From NCBI GenBank assembly GCA_012845835.1, contig JABAKD010000026.1, forward strand, positions 4,479,699 through 4,543,698: a stretch of 64,000 nucleotides of DNA, written 5' to 3'. The position numbers and the translations under genes are program-made. Shown piece after piece: positions 12,701-24,654 of the stretch; within the stretch, counting starts at the first letter, position 1; the number at the start of each line of letters is the position of its first letter. The notes beneath the pieces were generated by a model. That model saw nothing but the letters and a program-made list of their open reading frames with translations, searched no databases and was not told the origin of the DNA. The stretch is from Undaria pinnatifida (lineage: Eukaryota; Sar; Phaeophyceae; Laminariales; Alariaceae).

Positions 12701-15700
12701 GTTCGTAACCAGGTACGTTTTGTGGTTATTGTAATGTATACTATACACTATTATACTATACACTATTATACTATACACTATTATACTAGTATATTATATA
12801 ATATTATACTGCCGGGTATTATATTACATTCTATTATATTCTATTCTAATATACTACCAGGTATATAATATTCTATTATGCAAGCGAAGCGAAATTATAG
12901 TTGCCGACGGCGCCCAAATACAGGCGCTCGTTTCCAGCCTGGCGTGCGCGATTTTTGGTGTGAATGTCCCACACCCAACGACACTAACCCACTTTAACCC
13001 ACTTTTTATTTTGATGTTCAGTTTTTACTCGTCCCATCTATTCTCTCGACACACTTTTTTATTGTCTCCTTCTCCCTCTCCTTCTCCCTCTCAGATTCGG
13101 GGTGACTAAGCACAGTTAAGCAGGCACAGGCACTCCCCCCCCTCCCCACTACTGTTGTCGCCTTCGTTTTTTGTCGCGCAAGACTCGAGCTATTTCTTCC
13201 CTCGTCCACTCGCATCGAATTGTGCCTCGCCAAGCTGCTAGGCGCTCTCAGCTGTTGATTTCTTTGATACCAGTATGTATATTTTTGCGAATAAGCTTAA
13301 AACTCCGATCCACGTGGGATTCGAACCCTATTCATAGAATACTCACTAGTATATCAGTATTAGTACTAGTATTTATACTACCTGGTAGTATTTTAGGGTA
13401 AACACTACTACTAGACCACCGGGGCGACCGACCGACCGACAGACTGTAAGGCCTGATGATAACGTCAATTGACATCAATTGACATCCATTGACGGGAAAG
13501 CAATTATTGGTGGGGTTGGGTTGGGTTGGGTCGGGACTTTCCTACTTTCCACCAAGGTACACACACAACACGCGGTTACAAATATCCACCAGCGCGAGTT
13601 CCTATTTTTGCGAGAGCTTTACTGGTAGTGTCTTTATGTCGCGTGTTGATTTGCCTTCGTGCGGAAAGTAGATTTGTTTGTGGCGTATCGGCATATGGTG
13701 GTGCTGGTGCTTGTTTTTGTCAAACATCTCAGGAGACGGCGGATCAAGAGAAATGTCTAGCGGTCAAGGGTGTCGAACCGGTCGTTCCACACTAAAACCG
13801 TAGTTTGGGGTATAATGCTGGCCCTCTCCCAGGCTTCCATGTGGCTGCTGGCCCGCACGCTCTGGCCTTTACATATCTGTGTGCGTTGACATTTACGGCG
13901 GTGCGTACCCATTGTAACGCCATTGTAACACCATTGTAACACCATTGTAACACCATTGTAACGCCATTGTAACGCCATTGTAACACCTTATAGGACCATC
14001 CGGTGCCCCTGGCACCTGGTAACACATTTTTGGTGGTGGGACCGGGTAAATCGACCTGTCACGAATACTAAACTACCTGGTACTTGGAATGAGCATTGGG
14101 TCATTTTTTCAATAGTAAAATACCGTGTTGAAGACAAGGGCATGACAGAAATTAGACCACGCTTCATTCGCGTTGTCACGGGGTGGTATGAACCCCTTTA
14201 AAAGAGCCCCACACCGCTTCCCTGTAGTAATTCCAAGCAATTTCAGATCAAAAGGGTTTCCAATTGTAAAGGCATTAACGTGGGTACACCACTACTACTG
14301 CACGTATTTTCCATGGCTGATGTTCCACGCGAAGTATACTGCTGACCACATGCATCCCTCTTTCGACGTTGCCACCTCTGTCGACGCCACGCCACACGGC
14401 CCACACGGCACTTCACACCACACACCACATCACTCCAGCTTGAAGGACTACTTCCAGTACTTCACGCCTTTCATCGTGACGGCGCTGCTGCCGACCGCCA
14501 TCTCCAGCCAGTGGCGCAAGATCGACTCGCACCGCCTCACTCGCGACGAGCAGACGTGGCTTTCCACAACCTACGTGCAGATTTACGCGTTCCTACAGGT
14601 GAGAAGCATTCCGGGGGGAAAATTTTGCCAAGACGAAAGAAGGCGACCAAATCGAAACCTAATGGAAGAATCGGTCGGGTTCTCGTGTGTGTCACTCTAT
14701 GTTGGTGTGAGGCTCTGCTGTATCTATAGCGTGTAGTGTGTAGAGCAGGCTTCATCTGAAGAATGAAAAGCTATTCCGGGTAAACATGGTAATTTCTAAT
14801 ACACTCATGGTTGCTAATGGGAAAAGTAGAGAAGTGTTCGAACGTATAAGTTTGCTGTTTATAGGAGTTATATTAATGGTGGCTTATGTTTAAGTTTACT
14901 ACCGGAATACAAAACAAACGCGGGTGTGCCCCCCCCCCCCGTGTTGTTTATGTAGTTGATTCTGCTAACGATGGATGTCGGTAGTATTAACAGCGCAATT
15001 CATCTGCCCCACTCGCCGACCTCCTGTACAATGGTACCAGGTACCTGCTAATATTGATGGTTATTTTAACTGTTGTTGCGGATAGTATGGCTATGCTCAC
15101 GATAAGTTAGCGTTTGTTTGATACTTGTTGTGATATAGCGTTGTGCGTGTGGTGGCACTGCATTTTTTGGGAGATTTTTGCTATTTTTGTGATGGAAGTT
15201 TGTTGTGAAATTTTGTTGTGAAAGTTGCCTTTTTTTTTATTGTGCTTCCCCCTCCCGGACCTTTCCCATCCCCTTGCCCTTCTCCTTCCTTCTTTCCTTC
15301 CTTTTTTCTTTCCTTCTTTTTTTCTTCACCTCTCTCTCTTTCTTTCCCTTCTGCTCGCGTTCTCTTTCCTTCCCGTTCTTCCTTCCTTTTCTTCCCTTTG
15401 TCCTCCCTTTCCCTGTCCCGTTCCTCGTCCTATCCCCTTCTGTTGTGCTGTATGTGCTGTATGTGCTATATTTTTTGTCTGTTGTCAGGTGGTATGGACG
15501 GGTCTGACGCGCAAGAGCCCTGAAAACGCGTGGGTGGCGAAGGTGCCGACATGGCCGCTGACGTTCGTGTTCCTGGGCCAAGTCGGTGCCGTAGCAGGGG
15601 GTGTGTACTGGGTCGTCAAGAACGGTGAGAGCAAGCACACTATTAATACTGTAGTGCTCCCTCTATAGTGCGGATTGAGCAGGGCCGGTTACCCGCTGCA

Positions 15701-17655
15701 GTGCCTGTGAAACGAGAAAAATGCTTAACACAGACTACCGTAGTGGTCCCTCTATAGTGCCGGTTGCCCGCTGTAGTGCCTGTGAAATCGCTTGGCACAT
15801 ATGGGAAATACCAGTATTGGCAGCATGCGGAGTAGTACCGGTATTTCTGGCTGGCGCACACCGGTGGTATTATTACTTGTACTGTAGAGGAGCCACTACT
15901 GTGGTGGTAGTATTGAGTACACTCAAATGGTGTTGTGATGATTGACTTGTGTGTTGTGATTTGCGAGGTGCCTGGCGGAACTTTTGTGAGATGTATTAAT
16001 TGCGATAGTCTGGCCTTAACGTGTATTGGTGTGCGAATTTCGTGGATGCAATGTGCGTGTGCTATATCGTGTAATATATTATTACCATACCATGGGTGTG
16101 CCGTCAATGTGTTATGGTGGTCTATTAATTGGAGGTTTGGACGCAGTAATTTGTAGTGTACATTATTCGAGTGTTTTTGGTGGGGGAGAGATATTAATAC
16201 TAAGCATCACAAGGGAATTGTTGTGTTCGGGGAGGACAAATGGCAAGGTGGTACAATACCCTTCAAACATGTATATACATACGAACAATATGCCTTTTTT
16301 TTTCAGAACGTGTTTTTCTTTCATCTTTTTTTTACTTTCCAGCTCATTTTTTTTATTTTTTTTTGTACTTTTCAGCTCAATTCGTATCATACTTGGAAGT
16401 TTAGTAAGAGGCGTTTATCCTCAGGGACCTTGTGGACAAGCCGCGGTCACAGTTGTCTTCCTCCCCCCCCCCCCCCCTCCCCGCACTCTTATGCAAATTA
16501 TGGAACGAAAACACTTGCGGTAGTTTTGTTTTTTGTCGACCGGGTAGGGTTCGTACTTATTTTAGTATCTGTGCATGCAATGCCTATGTTCGTATTCAGG
16601 AGTATTGGATGGTACTGAATAGTGCTGGATAATGTAACGACACTGTTTTGTCTTTTGTCGACCCGTCAGGTTTTGTGCTTTGGTACGCGAACTTCTTTAG
16701 TATCATCGTCGTCGCGGGGTTGGCTATGCACGCGCTGTGGCCCATGGTGTCGCTCAGCCTGGGGTGGACGATCCCGTCCTTCTACTACATCAAGGTATGT
16801 CCTTGGTCCTTCTATCATGTGTCATACTCTCACCCCACGCGTGCCTCGATACGGGTATTATTAGCACCTTTTCTGTGTGTCTTTGCTCCTCGGCTGACAC
16901 ACTGCCTGATATCCGGTATCGCTGGATTTCAAAAATGTTGTTCGATAGATATCTAGGCGGTGGGATTTTGAGCATGAGATGGCGCTTACAAGCTTTCTCG
17001 TTTGCCGGGTTTACCCTCTTTATAGCCCTTCTTGTACCAATTCCAAATAGTTTGGCCCCAAACACCCAAACAAGAGGGTGAAGCTGAGCAGTGGAAGAAG
17101 CAGGGTAAGCAACAGGGAGTTGTTTGTCCCACAACCATAGAGTGTGTCGTCTTCAATTTCTTGCTGACGGTTTCTTTGACTACGGCAACAAATGACCCAC
17201 CTCTATTTTCACGTATACCTGGTGGTAGTTTTTCGGCATTAATTTCCTATTAATCATTTTTTTCGACTATGGCAAAAGTGACCCAGCTCTATTTTCACGT
17301 GTATCTGGTATTAATAGTATTAATAGTAGTAATAGTAGTAATAGTTGTTTTGTTCCCCCAGACGCAAGCGAAATCCTGTAAGAGGTCAAGATGACGTTTT
17401 TATTTCGTAGGCGATGGCTCAGAGTTTCCCGGACTGGTTGCAAAATTTTACCGCTAGCTATGCTATGCGATTCTCCTGCTCTACGCCGTTACCTTACCCT
17501 CCTCCCTCCCTCCTTTCCTCACTCCCTGCCTCCCTCCGTGCCTGCATGACTTTCGTCTGTGGTATTATGTTGTATGTTCTATTCCTTTCCAGCTGTTCCT
17601 GTGGATTTTCCTGGGTTTCAGTGCTGTTGTTCTCGCCAACGTGTTCCAAGAGTGA
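6707..17655 (+). CDS. Cellulose-synthase-like GT2 glycosyltransferase (BcsA-type core), 12 exons, 5' end missing
   Basis: Processive family-2 glycosyltransferase of the plasma membrane, expected to polymerise a beta-glucan from a UDP-sugar. Exons: 6707-6932, 7321-7434, 8274-8514, 9356-9497, 10187-10376, 11201-11491, 11852-12073, 12639-12712, 14247-14598, 15489-15624, 16670-16794, 17593-17655 (TGA). All junctions are GT-AG and keep frame, giving about 724 residues. Signatures in order: VAILLPTAGE (start of the GT-A fold), VVVLDEKRR (DDG site), LVYYSRREAG then KAGNMNAA, VVVNDARH (DxD site), FVQTPQRF, SGQGSLWRVEAL, IEDTHTS (TED site), GWRSVYVNEP and QVLRW (QxxRW). After these come several hydrophobic segments, then a short tail ending VFQE with no PilZ domain. 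About 175 residues separate LDEKRR from LVYYSRR, longer than in bacterial BcsA. Odd: DxD reads DAR and DDG reads DEK, so it may be a divergent synthase-like member rather than a true CESA. The first exon starts mid-codon, so upstream exons (N-terminal helices) must exist; none was recognisable in 1-6700. Confidence 0.9.
7806..7905 (+). pseudogene. Decayed copy 1 of GT2 exon 3 (5' part and acceptor flank)
   Basis: Matches 8280-8375 of the functional exon: CGTCTCCTAGACGCGATGTG, GGCCTCACC and TTCGCGCTGGAG are recognisable. A deletion after GCGGCC breaks the frame. It sits in intron 2 and is followed 174 bp later by a second copy. Confidence 0.85.
7980..8075 (+). pseudogene. Decayed copy 2 of GT2 exon 3
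   Basis: Matches 8280-8375 over about 95 bases, including CGCCTTCGCGCT and GGCCGTCATCAGCCACCTAC. An in-frame TAG has replaced the GAG codon after GCGCT. It lies 300 bp upstream of the functional exon, making three graded copies in tandem. Confidence 0.88.
8101..8176 (+). repeat. (CCAAC)n pentanucleotide array
   Basis: About 15 nearly perfect units, in GT2 intron 2, between exon-3 copy 2 and the functional exon 3 acceptor at 8273. Confidence 0.97.
8590..8705. repeat. GGGTC-rich dispersed repeat
   Basis: Blocks of GGGTCGGGTC followed by CCACCCTGACC, with CCCGACC on the far side. A related copy lies at 36150-36355 (GGATCGGGTC units, then CACCCTGAC, then CCTGACCCGAC), and weaker traces occur at 30740-30825. 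It is in GT2 intron 3. Confidence 0.6.
11650..11700 (+). pseudogene. Decayed copy of GT2 exon 6 3' end
   Basis: Matches 11444-11491 (ATGCT...ATCGA, GGCACGCACACGTC, CAGCTCTTCC). The acidic catalytic codon GAC is changed to GGC and the donor site is lost. The intervening intron words (CGATCGTGAT, GATGATAAC) are duplicated too, so about 205 bp was copied in tandem. Confidence 0.83.
12085..12610. repeat. Degenerate GTAACGGTCG minisatellite in GT2 intron 7
   Basis: Long run of irregular units built from GTCGTAACGGTCG and GGTCGGTTGTTGTAACG. It ends just before the exon 8 acceptor at 12638. No coding signal inside. Confidence 0.8.
12735..12880. repeat. AT-rich TATACACTAT tandem words
   Basis: Repeats of ACTATACACTATTAT followed by TATTATAT runs and TACCAGGTAT. 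In GT2 intron 8. Confidence 0.7.
13010..13435 (-). repeat. tRNA-derived SINE-like element, family C, minus strand
   Basis: Read on the minus strand it starts with GCCCCGGTGGTCTAGTAGTA (A-box-like). It continues with GGGTTCGAATCCCACGTGG (B-box), CTGAGAGCGCC, CAATTCGATGCGAG and GACGAGGGAAGAAA. The same order occurs on the plus strand at 795-1065 and 55470-55730. Boundaries are approximate. Located in GT2 intron 8. Confidence 0.75.
13909..13988 (+). repeat. 11-bp tandem repeat (CATTGTAACRC)n
   Basis: About seven near-perfect units of CATTGTAACAC/CATTGTAACGC in GT2 intron 8. Confidence 0.95.
15230..15470 (+). other. Long pyrimidine tract upstream of the GT2 exon 10 acceptor
   Basis: About 220 bases almost purely C and T, with CCTTCCTT-type words. 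It lies immediately upstream of the acceptor at 15488 and may act as an extended polypyrimidine tract. Confidence 0.7.
15635..15790 (+). repeat. Tandem pair of about 80-bp units (CCTCTATAGTGC)
   Basis: Two copies share CTCCCTCTATAGTGC/GTCCCTCTATAGTGC, CGGTTRCCCGCTG and AGTGCCTGTGAAA. GTGCGGG words related to these recur near 10440-10540 and 30055-30190. In GT2 intron 10. Confidence 0.75.
16523..16590 (+). pseudogene. Decayed copy of GT2 exon 11 5' edge
   Basis: GTTTTTTGTCGACC...GGTTCGTACT...TTTAGTATC parallels 16648-16705 (GTCTTTTGTCGACCCGTCAG, then the exon start through TTTAGTATC), offset about 125 bp. The acceptor CAG is mutated. Confidence 0.7.
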
Positions 17656-17900
17656 GCTGTACCTGTTTGCTTCCTTTCCTCATTGAGGGGGTAAACAGGA
17701 AAGAAGTGAAAAGGGACTGCCGCTTAGTGAAGAACTGGGGATGGCCGTTGCCCTGTGTTTTACCCTGTGTTGGTCGACTGTCCTGCTTGGCTGCTTCGAG
17801 GATGCCGAGGCTTGCTTTGGCGTTGGCTTGCTTTGGCGTTGGCTTGCTTTTGGCGTTGGCTTTACTTGGCAATGGCCTGGCGTTGTCTTGGCTTGGCGTT

Positions 17901-17945
17901 GGCTTGGCTTGGCTTGGCTTGGCTTGGCTTGGCTTGGCTTGGCTT
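17901..17945 (+). repeat. (GGCTT)n pentanucleotide array
   Basis: About nine units, preceded by degenerate TTGGCGTTGGC words from 17818. It lies 245 bp after the GT2 stop codon. Confidence 0.92.
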
Positions 17946-18257
17946 GACGGTGATGAGCAGACCGTTTGTCAGGCAGGCAGGCGTTCGAATAATACTTGTT
18001 GCGCTCTTCGCGCGTCGTCTGATATTGTGGTATTTCTTCCGCTTTGTTTGGCGGTGTAGCCTATGCAGGTACTATATGGACGGCGAGCAACGCCTGGTAC
18101 TTGGGAGTAGCATGGAGTGGCATGGCTTAGCGTGCCACTTGAGAGAGAGAAGAGAGAGAGAGAGGAGAGGGAGGAGAGAGATTAATCGACTCCACGATCG
18201 TGTCAAAGTCGAAGGTCTCGAGATGTTTTTGTTTTTTCACTGTGATATAGCCGTGGA

Positions 18258-18318
18258 TTATTGTATCATGCTAGTATCATGCTAGTATCACGCTAGTATC
18301 AGGCTAGTATCATGGTAG
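18258..18318 (+). repeat. 11-bp tandem repeat (ATCATGCTAGT)n
   Basis: About five units with single-base variants (CATGC, CACGC, CAGGC). It has the same unit length as the arrays at 13909 and 39055 but an unrelated sequence. Confidence 0.85.
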
Positions 18319-19247
18319 CGCGATTTGGGGGGCGGAAGGGGTCAGGGAGGATAAACTGCCGAAACAGCGGTTGTGGATGGTGACGAGTGACTATTTTACT
18401 GGGTAACATCCGGGCTAAAAGAAAGCTTCGGAAGAAACTGCACGGGGCTGGGGGGGGGGGGCTTCGTGCGGCCTTGCTTTGGGGCAGGGTGACCGGCCTG
18501 TGTTTGCCTCGGCTAGCTTAGTCGCACCGCACTGTGGGTGTGCGATGCCGCGGCTCATGGTTTGCCCGCCCCTCAAGTCGATGTGAATGGCACCGACGGC
18601 AGCAATCTAAGTTATTTTGGATGCCGGCAATAGTAGTGCCTGGGGCTGCTGTGGCCCAGACGGAGGAAGCCTTGTGCTAGGTTTGGGTTTGCTACATTCG
18701 TCTTTGGTCGAATGTTGATTGTGTGGCTGGCGAGCGATAGTGTCTCTTGGGGCGATCGGGGGGGGGGGGGGAGGGGGGTAAGGGGGGGGATGGGGAGGGG
18801 GGGGGGGGGGCATTTGGCCTCACCCTTCTATGTAGGTGCTTCCGATTCGTGTTGAGCCTTGGCAGCTCTGTCTTGGTAGCTTGGCGCGTAGATGATGCGT
18901 TTGTTGCAAGTTGTGTATTGTCCTCTTCTGATTGTCTTTGTTGGTTTTTTTGTTAACCCGCCGAACGAGAGGGGAAGGGGGACCCCGGAGATGTCTGTCT
19001 CCCTTCGTTCATCGTTGTCCCTGCTTGGCAAGCGTTGCAAAGTACATAGCTTTACTATCACCATAGTACACTAGGAAATTCAGGGAGATATTTAAAAGGG
19101 TGACGCGGACCGTTTTTGGCTTGAGGAGACTTTTGGATGTTTTTGTGCGCCTCCCTCCCCCCCCCCCAACCCCAACCCCCTTGAAAGATGAATTGCGTAC
19201 TATAATTACTACTGTATTTGCTCCACGCTTGTATTAAGTGCATCGCA

Positions 19248-19300
19248 CCGTGCCGTGCCGTGCCGTGCCGTGCCGTGCCATGCCGTGCCATGCCATGCCC
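19248..19300 (+). repeat. (CGTGC/CATGC)n pentanucleotide array
   Basis: Ten units of CGTGC with CATGC variants toward the right. Confidence 0.92.
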
Positions 19301-22154
19301 GACTGTTGTTGTAAGGTAACGATTCGATTCGGTGCGTTTTTATAGCAAAATGCGCCATCATTCGCCATGATTGATTTTTTGTACGGGTATATAGATGAGT
19401 GCTGGGTTGTACTACCGCTTTTGCCGAGGACTATTAATACTGTTGCTTCGGGATTTCGATTGCCTGGTTGGTGCTTGGCTCGAGGGGGGCGGGTGGGTGG
19501 GGTGGGATGAGCTGGGGTAGGATGCGAAGCTAAGCGAAGAATGAGCCGTCTTGTGGTGGTGTAACAATGGCGTGGTAATACTCCATTATCCATTGTTTTG
19601 TTTTGGTGCCTTTTGGTGCGCCTCTCCTTTGTCTGCGAGGTGAGTGTAGGCGAAGAAGCATACAACACGTGATAGCTAGAGCTGCTGTCTTTTTGGTGGG
19701 TGCTTTTTTCTTTTCCCCAAGTGTCGGCCGTTTAGTAATCTTGTTTTTGTTTCCTTCTTGTTTTCGGTTTGGTCTGTTTCTTGCTTGTTTTTCACTTTTG
19801 GGTACGTAGTGTGTCGGGAAACATGGATGTGCGCGTGCTTACGTGCGTACGTGCGTCAATGGTATTTTTTCACGGTTGGTGTAAAATATGCACTTTTTTT
19901 TTCCCTTGTTATCCGGCGGGCGAGATCGCACCGCCAAGATGATGCTGAGATCTCCGGTGGTGTTCGCGGTTGTTGTTTGCGGTGGCAGTAGCACTGTTGA
20001 TGTAGCTGCTGCTGTCTCTCTTGCCGCTGCTCCTGCTTCTGGCGCATGTGCTACTGGTGGTCTCTTACATAGCGTCATTGATCAATGGCCACCTTGTTTT
20101 TGTTGCCGTATATTTTCACATTTATTTATTTTTTGTGTTTGATTTTCGGAGGTCGAGGAGTAGTCAGCCAGCCGGTTACCTAATCTCTGAGTTCAAGCCC
20201 TCGGACCTGCCCGACTACATGTTATACGTACAGCATGTTATGCTCCTGACTGTTTTCCCTTTGTGTGTCATGTGCCGTGTTATGTGTCCTCTCGACGCCT
20301 CATTATTGTCTGCGTACGTACATGGTGTTCGGGGGTGGAGGCGGAGAGTTCTGTGTGGAAAAATACTACCTTGCTGTCTTGAGGGAGTTGCAGTTGAAAA
20401 GCTTCTCGGTTGACGGCATCAACCACGCGAAATGCCTACATATAATACAGTAAGTAGTATTAATAGTAGGGCAAAGTATCGTATCGATATCGACCGACAT
20501 TCGCGTACCATGATAATACAAAGATATTTTTTCTTCAGATTTTTTCCCTACCGTACGTACTGCATACACTGGTAGGACTAGATGCTGCCTGTTTGCTAGT
20601 TGCTGCTGCTCCTTTTCGTTTGACTTGAGCCAAGCGGGTACAAAGTAACCAACAGCCATGTCCCAAGACAAGGTGGAAGGGAGCATCCATTTTTTGGCGA
20701 TACTACTACTACTACTGTCTGCTGTACGATATGGCTTGCCCGAGTACTCACAAGTGCAAGTTCCTTATCAGTGTATGAATAGTACTATTAGTAACAACTA
20801 CTCCGTGTTAATACCTGTTACAATAGTCTAATAATGCAGATGCAAAAATACTATTAATGTCAAAGGCAATGAATGCTACACTACTGCCTGTTGTGCGAAT
20901 ACCTTGACTCAATAGGGCTCTAAACAGCAGGGGGTGCGTGTTGCGCGTACGCTCGCGTTCGCAGACACTACTACTATTAATACTGTCGCTCGTGCGTTCG
21001 CAGAATTTTTGCCGCTCGCGGATAAGAAATATGTATACCTGGTACTTACACTGACTGGTTGGTCCAAGTTAAAATCCCCAATTATATTTCCCGGCAAATA
21101 TCCACGCCGTTTTTTCGATTTCACAGACCGTGAAATTTTGCGCACATCTTCTATGTGCCGTTGCGAAGACCTCGCCTGTCGTTTTCCTTTTCTTTTCTTT
21201 TTTGCCTGAATTTTCGTCAGTTGATGAGATGTTTTGAAAAATGTGGACCCCCTTAGACAAAAAAAAAACAAATCGGCACACAAAAAAAAAAAAAAAACGA
21301 ATGTCAGGCCTCGCGATGGGCATGTAGAACGCATGAGCAAAATTTCAGGGTCTGAAAAGCGGCGTGGACATTTATTTTTTGGACTCTTGTGCATAAAAAT
21401 GATGAAAGGTATGCTGTATTCCTCTAAATGACTTGGTTTTAGTCTAGTTTCGGATCCAGTTTTTGGCTAGAATCTGCTTCTTAATGTTCAACATAGATAG
21501 CGATAGGCAGGTCACATGATCAATTTTTTGCACGAAAAAATCTGCAGACATGCCTTGCTTGGAGTACTGTACCTCCAACCGGATCGTGCAAAAGGCGGCG
21601 CACTTGTTTTGTTCGCCCCCGCTTGGAAAAGCTTGAACATTATTATTGAAAAATCTGAAGGCCTGTCATTTTTGGTCGATACGAGTTTCTCTCCTAGAGA
21701 CAGCCCGAGGCCGTTAAAAAAAAAAAACTGCCCATCCCCTCCTTCCACTGTGGTCACATGGGGGCAAGCATGATACCAAAAATGTTCACCATTTATTTCC
21801 TTGACCAGATATTGCGAGCGGCATTCGTGGGGGAGATAATTTCCGGTTTTTAACTTGAACTAGCCTGCAACTACAACAACAGTTACTTACTACTGGTGGT
21901 GGCAAGGAGCTCCATATATACCGATCCGGGAGCCCCCCTCCGTTCGTTTGCAATATTTCCCCGGAAGGGGATGGATGATGACAGTGCTCAATCCCTCGTA
22001 TTAACGCCTTTCCATATTTATTTGCGGTTGGTTGTCGTCTGCGCTTTTTGCCAATTTTCAAGTTCCTATATACTACTATCTATGGATACCAGCCCCTATT
22101 CCCTAGATTGTACCGCCTCCTTATCACTTTTTTTTTTTTTTTTCCCGCACCTTT

Positions 22155-22455
22155 TACTTTCCAGCTTCTGGACAAGCCGTGGTCACAGGTAGGTGTCGTC
22201 CCCTCTCCCCCCCGGTTCTTGCCTTCAATTTTTATCGCGCATTGGGTTCAGCAATCCCACTGCTCGTCGATTTTTCATCGAGTGAGTGTTGCTAACTCAC
22301 GCTCTCGCGCTTTCCGCAAGTCAATTTGTCCACAAGAAAAAGTCCCAACGAATTTGCACGGGTATGCACTCGGCGGGGCTCGAACTCACGAAACTGACCT
22401 ATACCAGGCTCGAGGATAACCTGATACGCCACCACACCCGAGGCGACCGGCTTCA
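22155..22455 (-). repeat. tRNA-derived SINE-like element, family B, copy 2
   Basis: Minus-strand copy: begins (plus strand) TTTCCAGCTTCTGGACAAGC, contains TTTTTCATCGAGTG and GGCTCGAACTCACGAA (B-box reversed), ends GATACGCCACC...GGCGACCGGC. Collinear with 2157-2450 and 55157-55455. Confidence 0.85.
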
Positions 22456-23132
22456 CTATAATCCTTCAAGATCATCCTTGCACCTCGAGGCAGACTCTGA
22501 GGTAGGTGTCAAGAACTAATATTTTAGAGGCCGTCAACAACTCTCCAGACCAATACAGAGATATCATCTATTATTATTGCTTTACGGGTCTCATCAGCCC
22601 GTGCCGAAGAACATACATAATAATAATATTATTATTATACCCAGATGACGTACCAATTAATTGTGTTACGCTTTATTATGGAGGTTTTAGGTTTGTTTCT
22701 TATTGTGATTTTTTTGGGCGTGTTTTTTTTACAGATCACATAGAAGCCTAGACCCAACCCAACCCCGATAGGGTCGACCCTAACACAGGCTTATAAACCT
22801 ACGACTCTTGCGCGGCTTCGCCGCGCAATTTGGATGGCGATCTGAAAAAAAGAGCGAGCCGATGTGAGACGGAAGAAGTCCCTTCGCAAGTTGATCTCTT
22901 TGTTATAAGATGTATGTATGTCGTGGGGACACACCGATGTGAATTATGTGCGTGACCGCACTCACTCTCGAGGGTCAACGATGAGGGAACACCACAGAGT
23001 GCCCTCGAGGAGCCATGATGGTCTTGAAGCATTATTCGTAGTGATAACGAGGCGGTACGATCTAGGGAATAGTGCCTGGTATCCACACCGACCACCTCAG
23101 AAAAATATTTTTTTAGGTAGTTTATCTGGTAT

Positions 23133-23420
<288 letters not shown>

Positions 23421-23457
23421 TCCGATATGAAAGTCGTGAGAACGCGAGGAGGTTGTT

Positions 23458-24650
23458 AAGGAATTAGTGAGGTGTTAAGGTATTATTAGTGGGGTATTTG
23501 TCCGTTTGACCACTTGCAAAACGTTAACCGATAGCTTACCCAAATTAAGCCTTATAACACTCCGCCCCTGAAACGGCGGGATAGCAGGTCTGCCGGATGT
23601 ACGGGCGGACCTGTCAATTATCCAAGCCGTTTCATTTCCTGGGTATACCGGGGAGAGTATTTTTCAAGTTCGACATGGGGAAAGTCTGAAAAAGTTTATT
23701 ACATGGTGGATGGTGGGGATCGAACCCACGACCCAAAAAACCCATGGTCTGTCGACGACGCCATTTGTTAAGGTTACTGCTGGTGGGGTATTAGTCCGTT
23801 TGACCACTTGCAAAAGGTTAACCAGTAGCTTCCCCAAACTAAGCCTTATAACAAGGTGGAGATGACAACATCAAATGTTCGATAAAGGTATAACGGTACA
23901 ATAGACCACGATAGAGGTGTGTACACACTACAATGTTAAGGTATTAGTGGGGGGGGTATTAGTGGGGTATTAGTCCGTTTGACCACTGACAAAAGGTTGA
24001 CCTATAGCTTACCCAGACCAAGCCTTATAACACAGTTCCCCCCTGAAACGGCGGGATAGCAGGTCGGCCGGATATACGGGCGGACCTGTCAATTGTTCAA
24101 GCCGTTTCATTTCCCTTGAGTATGCCGGGGAGAGTATTTTTCAAGTTCGACATGGGGAACATCTGAAAAAGTTTATTGTGGTGGTGGATGTGGGATTTGA
24201 ACCCACGACCCATAAAATCCATGGTCTGTCGACGACGCCATTTGTTAAGGTATTAGTGGGGCATTAGTCCGTTTGACCACTTGCAAAAGGTTAACCAATA
24301 GCTTACCCAAACTAAGCCTTATAACACTCTTCCCCCCTGAAACGGCGGGATAGCAGGTCGGCCGGATAAACGGGCGGACCTGCCAATTATCAAACCGTTT
24401 TATTTCCTGTGTATACCGCGGAGAGTATTTTTCAAGTTCGACATGTGGAAAGTCTGAAAAAAATGATTATGGTGGATGTGGGATTTGAACCCACGACCCA
24501 AAAAACCCATGGTCTGTCGACGACGCCATTTGCTAAGGAATTAGTGGGGTATTAGTCCGTTTGACCACTTGCAAAAGGTTAACCAATAGCTTACCCAAAC
24601 TAAGACTTATAACATTAACCTATAGCTTACCCAGACCAAGCCTTATAACA
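23458..24650 (-). repeat. Tandem array of tRNA-derived SINE-like family A
   Basis: Units of about 300 bp start near 23458, 23770 (truncated), 23935, 24246 and 24536 (truncated). Each full unit carries GTCCGTTTGACCACTTGC, CCTGAAACGGCGGGATAGCA, AAGTTCGACATG and a reversed tRNA-like 3' segment (TGGATG...GATYYGAACCCACGACC; B-box complement), ending CTGTCGACGACGCCATTTG. An inverted single copy lies at 26430-26790. Confidence 0.85.
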
Positions 24651-24654
24651 GAGG

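Larger units (their letters stand above)
17656..22150. other. Intergenic, 3' of the GT2 gene; no gene recognised
   Basis: Simple repeats only: (GGCTT)n at 17901-17945, GA-rich run 18142-18180, ATCATGCTAGT 11-mer units 18258-18318, G runs 18752-18812, (CGTGC)n at 19248-19300. CTATTAATA words are frequent. Many open frames exist, but none shows family motifs or paired splice sites. Confidence 0.5.

Noticed and set aside
14173-14736. Taking the whole 187-codon frame as a gene
   Set aside because: Only 14247-14598 is coding, fixed by acceptor and donor phase with the neighbouring GT2 exons.
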